64,000 nucleotides of DNA from Scolanthus callimorphus (taxonomy: Eukaryota > Cnidaria > Anthozoa > Actiniaria > Edwardsiidae): contig JAWWUD010000215.1 of the NCBI GenBank assembly GCA_033964015.1, forward strand, positions 36,000 through 99,999, given 5' to 3'. The translations under genes and the position numbers were made by a program. Below are positions 1 to 11,900 of this stretch, piece by piece; the stretch's first letter is position 1; each line of letters begins with the position of its first letter. Under the pieces are notes generated by a model. The model was not told the origin of the DNA. It worked only from the letters and a program-made list of their open reading frames with translations, and searched no databases.

Positions 1-597
1 CTCGACCCCAGACTGAATTTTGATCCATCAGAGATGGGGCCCACATCTGAGGATTCTCGCTGGATTCTCGCCGTAAATTAAACGACCTAGAAACCACGAA
101 TCAATGCCTCTAGCAGGCTAGATCTATACGTGTCAATGCAGCAGCATAGCAGGAGTAAGCAGGTAATCAACTGACAACATTGGGTTTTAACTTAGTATTT
201 ATTATATAATAAACTATTTTAGGGGTCGTAGCTTTTGGGGTCATAGCTTTTGGGTCATACGTCTTAGGTCTTCGTTTTCTAGACACCCTTATTCTGCCAT
301 AATTATTTTTCTATTCATATGAATTAATCTCACCAAAACTTTAATTCATTCTAAGCATGGAAACCCATCTTGGATTTCCTTGAGAGTATTAAGGAAATGT
401 CTAATAATAATAGTGATTGAGAAAAAGGTCTAATAATGATAATTGAAAAATCTAGAATCTCACAAAATTTGGATATTGAGGGAATACTGTGTCTGGATAT
501 TTTTTGGAGTGACACATTCTCTACATACATAGTGTATTAAGAGTAGACTGCAAGTGGGAATTTTAACATAATTACATGACTATTTTTCCCTGTTTAG
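1..597 (+). other. Intron of the DDHD-family gene, upstream part
   Basis: No coding segment is convincing here. The stretch ends in a pyrimidine-rich tract and an AG at 596-597 that is the acceptor of the first visible phospholipase exon. A short imperfect direct repeat of a TCGTAGCTTTTGGGG-like motif lies at about 225-270. The N-terminal exons of the gene must lie before the window. Confidence 0.6.
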
Positions 598-2939
598 TTG
601 ATGATTTGCGTATGGTGACATTGTCAATGCTTAATGAACACCATGAAGAACTTGCTAAAGGCCGTGCTATTGGACGGATTGAGTATCTCCCAGTACAGTG
701 GCATGCAAAACTACATAATGACTCCACTGGGGTAGACAAGTAAGAAAATTCTTTCTAAAACAGTTTTAGGTGCTACCAGTAAGAGCTCTTTCATTGTGTG
801 TCAATTTTTCTTGTGCTTTTATTTTTTCAGGAAACTTCACTCAATCTCATTAAAAAGTATAACTGGATTACGTGAATTCACCAATAGCACATTATTGGAC
901 ATTTTATTCTACACCAGCCCCACATATTGCCAGGTAGGTGTTGGAAAGGTCTTGGGTTTTCTACATGTTCATTCCAACTAATTATCCATGCAATATGATT
1001 GTACAGTCCAACATCTACTGTTGTGCACAGCATTTAAGATTACATTTGACTGTTCAAAAGTAAATCAGACCTGTGTTTTCTATGCATTCCTATTGGCTGA
1101 TGTTTTAGGCAGCCAATCAGACTATGCAAAGAATAACCAAGAGTTTCAAGATTTTTTGCTTCGTTTCCTGGGGAAAATTTAAGACGACTGCCATACACTT
1201 TAATACTGTATTTCTCCTGGGAGAATTGCAGGAAATTTCACCATTTCAAGGCAGTCTCCAGATTTGGGGTTGACATCCCTGAAGTTGTTTCCTTTCTGAT
1301 TGGCTCAGTGCATTTACCCTTGTGTTTAGTTTTCAACACTCATTTGAAATCTGGTCTAATATACATGTACTCACATTAAGGAGGCTCATGTCAGTTTTTA
1401 ATTCAATGCCCTCTCGTTTTTTTATGGAGCATATTATTTTTTGCTGTAATGCATGCATAGGAAAGTCACTTTGTGAGTGAACAGGCTTGGGTTGAATGTT
1501 TTGAGTTTACATTGGAACCTCCATCTCAATGGAATGGTGTTCCCTCCCTAGTTCACTGTACATTTTAAAATTATATTGAGGTCAAATTTTACAAAGAAAT
1601 TCTGTTTCTCTGTTAGCTATCTTTTAAAATGTTCTAAACGTTCATATGAACACATTTAGAAGCGATATTTTTTCTTCCAACTTCATATATTGACCACTTC
1701 TGGTAATACCATGTTCTAAATCGAAATATTATTACAGGAAACAACCACAATCATAGCCTCCTGAACATTCGCTTGTGTGTCACTCGTTTCACTTTCTCAT
1801 GTAAGTGGCTGCGTAGGAAGCTACTGGAATCACCAGTTCATTTAGTCTTCTCATTATAATCTCGACAGACAATTGTGGATACAGTTGGATCTGAGATGAC
1901 AGACTTGCTTGCACTATTCAGGAAAAGAAATCCTTTGTTTAAAGGACAAATTTCTGTATGTGGCCACAGCTTAGGTATGTCCATTGGAATTACCCGTTTT
2001 AAAAATATTAGTTACTAATAGTCCAGTAATATTGCATTTTGACCTGGAACAAATTGCAACAGTAGCTTTCTCTTCAAAACCCTTTTAGATTTGATGTACT
2101 AACGAACATACTAAAAGTCGTCCAAAATCCGAGCACGGCAACATCCTGAAAATTAGGAAAACTTGGTGGGATAATTTTCTTTTGTTCGCGGCCATCTTGC
2201 CATCTTGCATCTTGCCCGTAGGGGGCGTTTTCAAATTTTAGCCACTTTCGGTAGCGTTTTCGAAAAGCTCCGTTTTCGGTGGGAAATTTAGCCGGCGTAG
2301 TGTGGACGGAAGGCACAACCGTATAAAAAATTTGCCGTTTTCAAATTTAGCCGGCGTAGTGTGGACGGGGCCTAAGATAAAATTTCCAATGTCATAAGTC
2401 CAATACAGTGCCCGACTAGGAATCTTGAAACACGTTTCCATAAACAACTCAATAATTCTTAATAGTGGATTCGGTTGGCAAACATCAATAGCCTCTAAAT
2501 AAGGGTCATTTCTATGTAAAGGAAAGCGTTAGAATATTTACCTGTAACGCGTTACAGTCTAGAACTAGTTTTATCAGCGCAGAGCTCCAAGTGCCGTAAA
2601 CCTCATTAATAACAAAAGCCAATATGGCGAAGAAAGCTGTTTCCAATTGCTTTGAATAAATCCCTTTTTTCGAGATGTTGCCGTATCGGGATTTTGGACG
2701 ACTTTTGATATGTTATCAAGTGAGTATAATAGAGTCTAAATCCGTTGAGATTTGTACTGTTGCAATTTGTTCTGGGTTAGCCTTATTATTCACGTAAAAT
2801 GACTGGACTATAAATCCATCCTAGATTTCAACTGGATTTCATTTTTTCCAGGATCCAGTATATTGTTTGACATTTTGTACCATCAACAAGACACTCAGTC
2901 AGCAGAGACCAAACCTGACAGGGCATCTCGTAAAGAAAA
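598..2939 (+). CDS. DDHD2: Lipase-core exons of the DDHD gene (4 exons)
   Basis: The four exons read VDDLRMVTL, then [30 protein letters not shown] and [20 protein letters not shown]. The last stretch holds the GXSXG nucleophile elbow, with the Ser codon at about 1965 just before the donor at 1975. The order and spacing match the catalytic half of DDHD1/DDHD2/SEC23IP. The block ends with a charged linker ([11 protein letters not shown]). The first exon begins with two bases of a split codon, so an upstream exon carrying the usual HGIG-containing segment is expected outside the window. Confidence 0.9.
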
Positions 2940-5900
2940 GTGAGTTGAACATAAACTGTGTACAGTCGCCTATGTAAGTTGACAGAGCCTGTGTCAGCCT
3001 CAATTTTGACAGCATAGCAACATACCAAATCAGAGAAAGCATCCATTTCCATCGGCTGATTTAGGAGAATATAGAGCAATTTTCTCTATTGAATTTGCTA
3101 AATCAAATATGAAACTTTGTTTTTAGATGTTTATTAAGAGATTTCTACACGTAATTCGTCTTATAATATCGAATGGAAACAATAACGAAGGAGTGGCTGA
3201 CACAGGCGCTTTAAGGACCTAACACACCATAGCATCACTTTGTGTTTGTTTACATGATACAAGGCATCATAAACTCTGACTTGATTGCTAAGCTTTTAGG
3301 AGCTTTTCTTTTCTTTGTGTGACAAAACTTGCTGAGCGGACAAAAATATCAAGGTTTTTGCGAAGTCTCTGAATTTTGATGGTAACAAAAATGCCGACGA
3401 AGCAGTGCATCATGGGAAGGTGAGCCGGCTCCTTTAAAATCATCGTTTAAAATGGGTGACTCAACAAATGTTGAATGAAGTTCAATGGGATGTTGTATTG
3501 GTTTGAACCAAGCCTTGCAAAGGTAAAAAATTCTACCTTTTCATGACAATCACAACATTAGAGCTCATTTTACACCTAGACAATCGGCAGTGGCGGATCC
3601 AGGGGGATTCCGTTTCTTCTACGCTCCCTGGAAGACTAATACGGGCAATTCAAGGGGGGGGGGGGGGGGGTCCACGGAGGGGGGGGGGGGGGGGGGTCCG
3701 TGGAACCCTCTGGGTCTGCCACTGATTGGTCAATTTCGTCCGTCTTACGTCCGTGAGAGGCTCAGGCGAATAAAACCCTTTATTATATAAGCAAATTGGT
3801 CTGTAAAATCCTAACTATTTCTCCTGTTATCAGTACCGTGGAACCAGATACTGAAGTCACAGAAACGAGTGATAATTGCGATGGTGAGAAGGAGGAGCCA
3901 ATGCCAAATCTAGCTGAGGTGCTGGACCAACTTGGCTTACAAGACTACACTGCACTATTTGAATCAGAAAAAGTTGACACAAACACGCTGGTTAGTATTG
4001 TCGGGGGACGTATGAGGGCGTCACTCAAGGCCGGCACAGACTAGGGGACAAGTACCAGGAACTAGTCCCTGATGGGACTTGTCCCCTAGTCTGTGCTGGC
4101 CTATACACACTAGGAAAAATTCGCAATTTGTCCCAAGGGACAAGTCCCACGAATCAAACCAATATTTAGTCCCCGCGACTGAAATTTCAACGCAAAAACA
4201 GGAGTACACACTAGGGGACGTGTCCCCTAGTCTGTGCCGGCCTTAACAGTGTTCATTGTAGAACGTATCCAGACACAGCTCGAAGCGCGAACTTGGATAC
4301 GTTTTGAAAACGTGACTCGCACAAATAACTCTAGCAAATGCGAAGAAAATCAACACTATTTCAGCATTTTTCATTAATTTTGTCCTTTCTTGCCCTTTTC
4401 TTGCATTTACTGGTATCTGCTACCTGTGAAGAGAGAGAATTTTCTTGACCGAAATTCCCTTCCTATGATATTCTTTTGAAGGAAAAATCGGCTATAAATT
4501 TGAACCCCGATCAGGAGATCCAGCTAGTCAAACATTTAGTCAAATCACGCTAGTAGGTCACTTTATATAACCAAAAACATGTACTGGTCTGGTCATTTGC
4601 CATTTTCTGGCTTTCAAATCCGACACATTTCGCTACTAGTAGGCTATAACTTATAGCCTACTAATAGCTCAACCAATCAGAACGCAGCATTGACAATAGA
4701 CCACTAGTGTGATTTGTCTAATTAACAATTAGACCTCGTGAGGCCGCAGGCAGGCGCCTCATGATATATTACTCACTATATGGTGCGTTTAAACATCGAA
4801 AATATGATCAACTTTACAACTACAAACTTCTGTACAATGCACTAGGAAATGTTCATTGTTAATACCTCAGTACGCGTGCAATTTTGCTACTGTGTTTTTC
4901 TACAGTTCCTTTCATACTTGTGGAGAATATCCAAGGCTGTGATCGCTGGGTTTGGCAAATCAAATGGCAACGTTCCAAACCGCCAAGCTTCCATGTGTTC
5001 GTCTCTGTTTTCAGCCTCGCTAGCCATTAGGTGCTGTAGTTTCATCATTTCTGAATGAAGCGCGGCCTTTCTTGTCATCGGTGATTTCAGATGTGGCATC
5101 AAACCGATAGCGCCAAGGTTTTGTCGTTGCCTTTTCGTGTGACTTTCCCATACTATTGTGATATCTTCTTCGTCGAATGAAAAGTATGTTTTACTTTTCT
5201 TACCATTTGCCAGTGAAGGAGCATTTCTTTTACTTTTTGCGTTTTCTTCAATTCCTGGTCTCGCATTGCCTGCTGTTGACTGGTCTGCCATTTTTGTGGG
5301 AAAAATTGGCTCTATGGTAAAATGGAAACGAGTTGTAGAACAAAATAAGTGGCTCGAAATCCTAGAATTCATCTCTTTTTATACCAGTTGATTTTCTTTT
5401 TGTACGTCAATAAATTTAGGCGTGGTGATTTGTATTACGAACTTGGGATAACTGGTACTTACCATTCGTCACGAAAAAACCGGTTTGGTCGAGTAGACAA
5501 GCTTCAGAGGTTGTCCGCCATTTTGGTTGAAAGGAACCGAATGGTTTATACTGGTTCGATGACCAAATAAGGTAACTGATCGAAACCGAAATGCGAAATG
5601 TCTTGTACCATTTGTCGTTGATCAAACCAACCGGTTTTTCTTGACCAATGGTAGGCAACCCTCATCGCACAGATAGATAACCCGTATAACAACATACGTC
5701 CAATCACTAACTAACGCATTGGGGACCGTTCATTTTTTATCAGGGGGGGGGGGGGGGGGGCTGGTGGAAATGAGGGGGGACCCTGTATTTTTTTGGGTGC
5801 CCCCCCCTTTCATGTCCGTATTTTTTTAGGTGGCCCCCCCCCCAAATCCAATGGTTTTTTTTCTGATGCCCCCCCCCCCCCATCTTATAAATGCTTGCCC

Positions 5901-8900
5901 TGCCAGATAGACTCTTGTGCGAGTGATGCAGTCTCATTCTTCTTAGTAGCAGATAAAACTTTTTTCTTCTGTCAAAGCTAAGGAACCGATCCCCCCTCAG
6001 AACTATTAAACGTTTTCGTGAAACCCCCTCCAGTCCCCTTTTTGACCTAGTAGAAGACATTTTACAGAAAGATTGGGTGGGCATATTTCTTTCGTTGCGC
6101 GCGAAGCGCGCCCAACTTTTGATAAGCGCATTTCAACAAGCCTCAGAAGAAGGGTAGATGAACATTCCGTTTTTTGTGTATAGTAAACAAAGCCTGTCAG
6201 GAGCCCAGGAATTAAATACGCTAACTATGATGAAAGCTCCTAGCGAAGGGCTCCTGAGCCTTTAGGTTATATTTTTCATGCGCGCAACTATGCGCCGCAA
6301 ATGACGAACTTATTATTATCCATGTGCGTGAAGCGTGGCCCAAATGACGAATTTCTATGCTTGTAAGCAAACGTTGAACTCACGCTTACCTAAGGGGTCT
6401 TCTTTCGAAAATAGAGATTGCCTGGCAGGACATCATTGTAGGAAGGGCTTATTTTTCTCGTCAAAAAACTCAAAACACATGTTAGATGTTATTCTTCATG
6501 CGCGCGAAGCGCGCCAAAATTTTTATTATGTATTGAGTGAAGTCAGCTTTAGTACCAAGCTGCGAAATATTCGCAGAGTAAAAAATTGAACAGATTTTGA
6601 AAAAAATGTTGTTGCAGGACGTTATCACTTACCACTGTTGCACTACTATATTTGAGCAAAAAATGAAATATTATGAAAAGAAAACCTGTTTGGGTAAGCA
6701 GGCGAGAGTTCATTTATGAATATGGTCATAAACTTGCCACGAATAATCCACAGCATGGTTCGCCGTTACATGTTTCAACTAATCTATATGTTTCTGGTGA
6801 AGTTAAGTAGAAAAATGCAAATGATAGAGAAGTTGCTGAAATAACTACTATCTGTAGCTGTTTCACTCTCTTCATTGTCCAAATCTTGCTGAAAAAATTA
6901 TGACCCTCTCCAGAACAAGAAAAATTTGTACCATCCCTATAGGCACGCGAAAAAAAAAATAGAACCCTCCCCACAAAAATAGGAGCCCTCACACGTTCCT
7001 TATACCAAGCCTTGAATAGACACTGAGTTGTAGTTGTACTGTGAGTATTTTCTTGCCTACAGCATGCTATAAAAAATACAAACTTTTCGTTCCCTCCCTG
7101 TTATGTGCTTGTATTTTTTTTGGTGACCCCCCCTTTAGGGGCGTATTTTTTTGGGTGGCCCCCCTTTGAGGCCGTATTTTTTTTGGTGCCCCTCCCCCCC
7201 CCCCTCATTTCCACCAGCCCCCCTCCCTGATAAAAAATGAGCGGTCCCTTGGGTGCTATGACGCTAATATAACTGGACCACTCCTTAGCAACCAACGTAA
7301 TGGAAACGTTTCAATGACGTCGCAACGAGCCACTCCTTGACAACAAATACAATGAAGGGAATTGCTAATTACAAATCGTATTTTGCAAATTGAATCGTTA
7401 ATATTACGTGCACTTGATGGGATTTCCATTTTGAATCGTTAATTTCCATTTCCATTTTCCAAGGGACAAATTTCGCATAATCACATACGTCCAATCACTA
7501 ACTAACGCATTCGGTGCTATGACGCTAATATAACTGGACCACTGCTTGGCAACCAACGTAATAGAAACGTATTAATGACGTCGCAACGAGCCACTCCTTG
7601 ACAACAAAAAGAATGAAGGGAATTGCTAATTGCAAATCGTATTTTACAAATTGAATCGTTAATTTAACGTGCACTTTGTGGGATTTTCATTTCCTTGACC
7701 ATTTCAAGGGGCATTATTGCCGATATCATTACTGAGGAAAAAATGTTTGGTATCAAGTGATTGACGTCATTGCTACCACACCTAGAAAAACAATTCTCCT
7801 AGAAGTGCGTATTGGTAACTATATTTACTAAAAAATTATAAGATGAAAGCTGGTTTTTATATTATTTTATATAATTGATTCCATACTAATCATTTGTTTT
7901 ATTGCTTTTTTCCATTGATTTGTGGAATATATTTATACTATTCGTTTTTAATATTTTAGTATTCCACAAATCAATATAAAAGCATCGTTATATCAAATAA
8001 ATATTATTATTTAATAAACAAACACAATGAAGGGAATTTCTGACTACAGATCATATTTGGCAAATGGAGTCATTAACTCAAAGTTCGTTTGGTGTGATTT
8101 TCATTTCCTTGAACATTTCTATATCTAGGGGCATTATATAGTACCGGAAAGTGCGCACGGGTGGTAACTTTGGTATCGAGCTTTTTGATTGGCCTGTGCC
8201 TAAGCAGTGCTAAAATGGCTTCCTGTCACGCCAGCAACGGTTACGTGCTGGCCAATCAAAAAGCACAAAGAGTAAGGACGAAAAGACTCGGGAGTTTTGA
8301 TTGGGTGAAGCCAGAAGGCAGTTTGACGGTTGGAAATCGTTAGCGAGAGTTCGCAGAATTAGGAAAATCGCAATAATGTTAGCCTAAAGCCCTTTTAATA
8401 CATTTTTGCCATTCTCATGCAGTCATTATGCAGTGAAACAGACGTGAAAGAGATGGGGCTACCCATGGGCCCAAGGAAGAAACTTATGGGATACCTGAAA
8501 CAGTATTCTGCTTTGAAGGTAAAGCACGATATCCATGATGTTCTCTTTGTGCGCATACATGCAGCTGGTTCAGAAACGTCAGAATTGTCGGATTGTCCAG
8601 TGACCCTTTTATTATTCTCAAACCCATTCTTCACCGAAACCGACAGCTATTTGAGAGACACTTGTGAATGTCAATCAAAGAGCTCTGTGAGCAAACTCGT
8701 TCAGAGGACGTTCAAATGTGGCTCATTTTACTTTCTCGGCAAGCCTTGGTCTCCCTGTGGTAGCTTAGGTCTTGAAGTCGAGAAGGCTATTACGAAATAC
8801 GGCGGAAAGCGTCACATTTTAGCTGTTTTTCAGTGCAATCGAATTCGTATATCCACCTTAGCTAATACAAATACCTCAGTTTTATCTGTTGGTGAGGAAT

Positions 8901-11900
8901 TCTGGTTCAGAAGTTTGACTCTAAGATCAGAATTTGGTCCCTTTTCTTGGAATCCAAGATGGCGTCCATTTTCGTAGATATGTCGACTTCCGCCAACGTA
9001 TCGGGCGTAGTTCGTAGTTTGCCGAAGTTCATCGGATTAGGATCGGACCACACTGGAGCCAGGAGCCCATGACGCCGGCCCTCACCACAAAAAACTCAAG
9101 AACGAGTTAACAAAACATGTCACCAGATTGATGATAATCGTCAATTTGAAGGCTATTATTTAGTCGTCGTGTTGGAGGTAACGTTGCCAGTTCATACTAG
9201 GACACTTCCTGTCCTCTGGGTCCAGTTGCTCGAAAGTGGTGTATCACTAATCGAGAATTAATTACATGGTGACTCGATGGTTTTGTTCAGAACTAAGCCT
9301 GGTTTACATTTAACCCATCTTTTGAACAACCCGCTCCTGGGGGCCGTTTCTCAAAAAGGCCGAGAATTCTCGGGCCCGAAAAGTTTGTTTTGAAATTTAA
9401 TAGATTGATCCCCAAGTTTTTCGTTTTCTTTTCTACCCTGATGATTTAAATAGTCTACAACTTCCTATCCGTGAATATGTATACTGTTTACGTCTCAAAA
9501 AAGAAATTTTCGATTTCATTCAAACCCTGAAATCGACGAAAAATCACCCGAAAAGTATCGGGAGGTCAGTTGCTCCCGAAAATTTTTCCACTGTTTTTCA
9601 CCGAGTTTTTCGGGTGCCCGAAAAGTTCGGCGTAATTCTATAAATACCATAGAATAGAAATAACCACGAAAAGGGAGTTATAGACTATTCAAATCAGCAG
9701 GGTAGAAAAGAAAACGAAAAACGTTGTGATAAATCCATAAAAAATTCAAACAAAGTTCTCGGGCCCGAGAATTCTTGGGCGTTTGGGCGCCTGGTGTGTA
9801 CCGGCCTTTAGATTTTAGTGCGTCCCTATTCTCAGTTCGTGTAACTCTTTCAACTCTTCTTACAGGAGAAGCGGAAACAAGAAAAAGACCGCCAAGATCA
9901 AACAAAGACCACCTCTAGTTCAGACCCTCAGACCCAGTCGGTGGACTCTGTAACCTCGCTGACTACCGTGGGGAGTGTAGAAGTGTTGTACCATCAAGGC
10001 ATGGCGGGCACGGGTCAACCATTCGTTAAATACCCCAGGCTGGACTTCAAACCCTTCGCGTTTTTTGCACTTGGATCGCCAATAGGAATGTTCATGACTG
10101 TAAGGTGAGAGCCACCTCGATGGATCTTCATTTATTTCGCACAGAGCGGTTTCAGATGAGTGTTGAAAAGTATTTTCATGTGCATTTACTTTGCATTATT
10201 TTTTATATTGACCCTTATTTCAGTCAACCAACGAAATTTTGAACTTAACAGTGTGTATGTAGTATCACGTGCCCATCGCGTGATGGTGTTTTTACTTGGC
10301 TTGGCTTACAAAGAAACCAGAAAAAGTAAAACCAGTGGTTTTACTTTTAAACATTCACATTTTTAGACTGTAAATCAACTATTTTTAAATTATTATCTAT
10401 TATTAATTATTGGTATTAATTATTGGTTTGTTTGTTTGTTTGCTTATTTATTTAATTACTTGGCTGGTGATTGGCTGACGAAGACGAAACAAGTTGTATT
10501 TTCTATTTATGATTGGTTAGATTTATTTGGTCTTCACTCTAATTCGAGACTTATATAACCAATTTTTGTTTCCATTTCTTGTAGAGGGGTAGATCAAGTT
10601 GGCCCGGATTATCAGCTTCCGACGTGTCCAAGAGTGTTCAATATTTTCCATCCAGTAAGTAGGGTGTTTTAATCTGTGCTCGCAAGAATCCCTAGCCTGC
10701 TAAGGTAGTACGTGTAGTGCCCGAAATTAGAGATAGTACAGCAGATTGGTGCAGAATTTAGGTCGAATTGTGCAAATAAATGTTACAAGCATGAAATTTG
10801 GCACAATGACAGAGCTTTATACCATAAGTAGTCTTGATGCAAAAAACACGCAGAAACGTGCATACTTTCCGTTTTACAGAGGTGGAATTAATTATCTTGT
10901 ATAAGAATAAAAGCCTGACTAAACGTTTTCCAAATTCTACCTAACTTCACGTAATGTTGAGATTGCATGCCCTTCAAGTTTAGGCAGACAAACCACGCCC
11001 AATTGCGGTACTTACAGGTATTACAGTGACGAATGTAAAGGTTTACAAAAATGAATTAAACATGATAGTTATTATTGACATCTTTTTGCAACCTATTACA
11101 GACAAATTACCTAGCACCTTCGTAGCTAATCACATGCCCAAAATGCTTGTATTTGACACATTCAACATTTTTTGGCTTTTGAGCTAAGAAAGAGACATTA
11201 AAGATTTTAATTCGACTTTCCTTGCTTCAACTCTACCACTTCTTTTCGCAAGTACACTTTACTATAGGAAAATGTTCTTTTACATAACTTTTCGAACGGT
11301 TTTCCACACAATGCAAGACCTCACCAACTATGAGCACCCCACTAGCCCACCAGCTAGCGTAGAAGAAAAAAGGTTGCGCGTTGTCATGTACTGCTTTCTA
11401 GCAATTCAATATCCGTTTGGTAAGATGTTACTTTTGAAGCATGTTTTAATGTCTACTATCAGGTAGCCTGAGTATCAGGCGGAATTTTATTTTTCTGTGA
11501 GAAAATGAGAGAGGAACGAGGAGGGGGAGGGTCCTGATACTCAGGCTAGCTATCAGGCGAAGGGAGGCGAGGGGTGAACTGAAATGTACAATCCACTAAA
11601 AAACTGTATCTCCGTGTATCTAAAATCATTTCACATTTTTTCTTCTGAAAGCAAACGTTTCTTGTAGCGAGTGCATCAATATTTAGTTCCACTATCCCTA
11701 TATATCCACCTTTGGTGACCTAAGTTCCTGCGACAAGTCGGACCTCACAGGATGGCTGGAGTTGGTTGCCCCTACTGTTCATAGTGAGCCCCTTGAAGTC
11801 ATTGCAGTCGTGATTGACGGAGCCGCCGTTGTAATTATGCTAAAAGAAGAGAACCGTAAGACGTAAAAGCACTACGCATTATCATTTGTTTATTCTTTAT

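Noticed and set aside
8519..8977. ORF continuation after the SAM exon
   Set aside because: The open frame runs past a clear GT donor at 8519 and loses all family resemblance. It is intron read-through.
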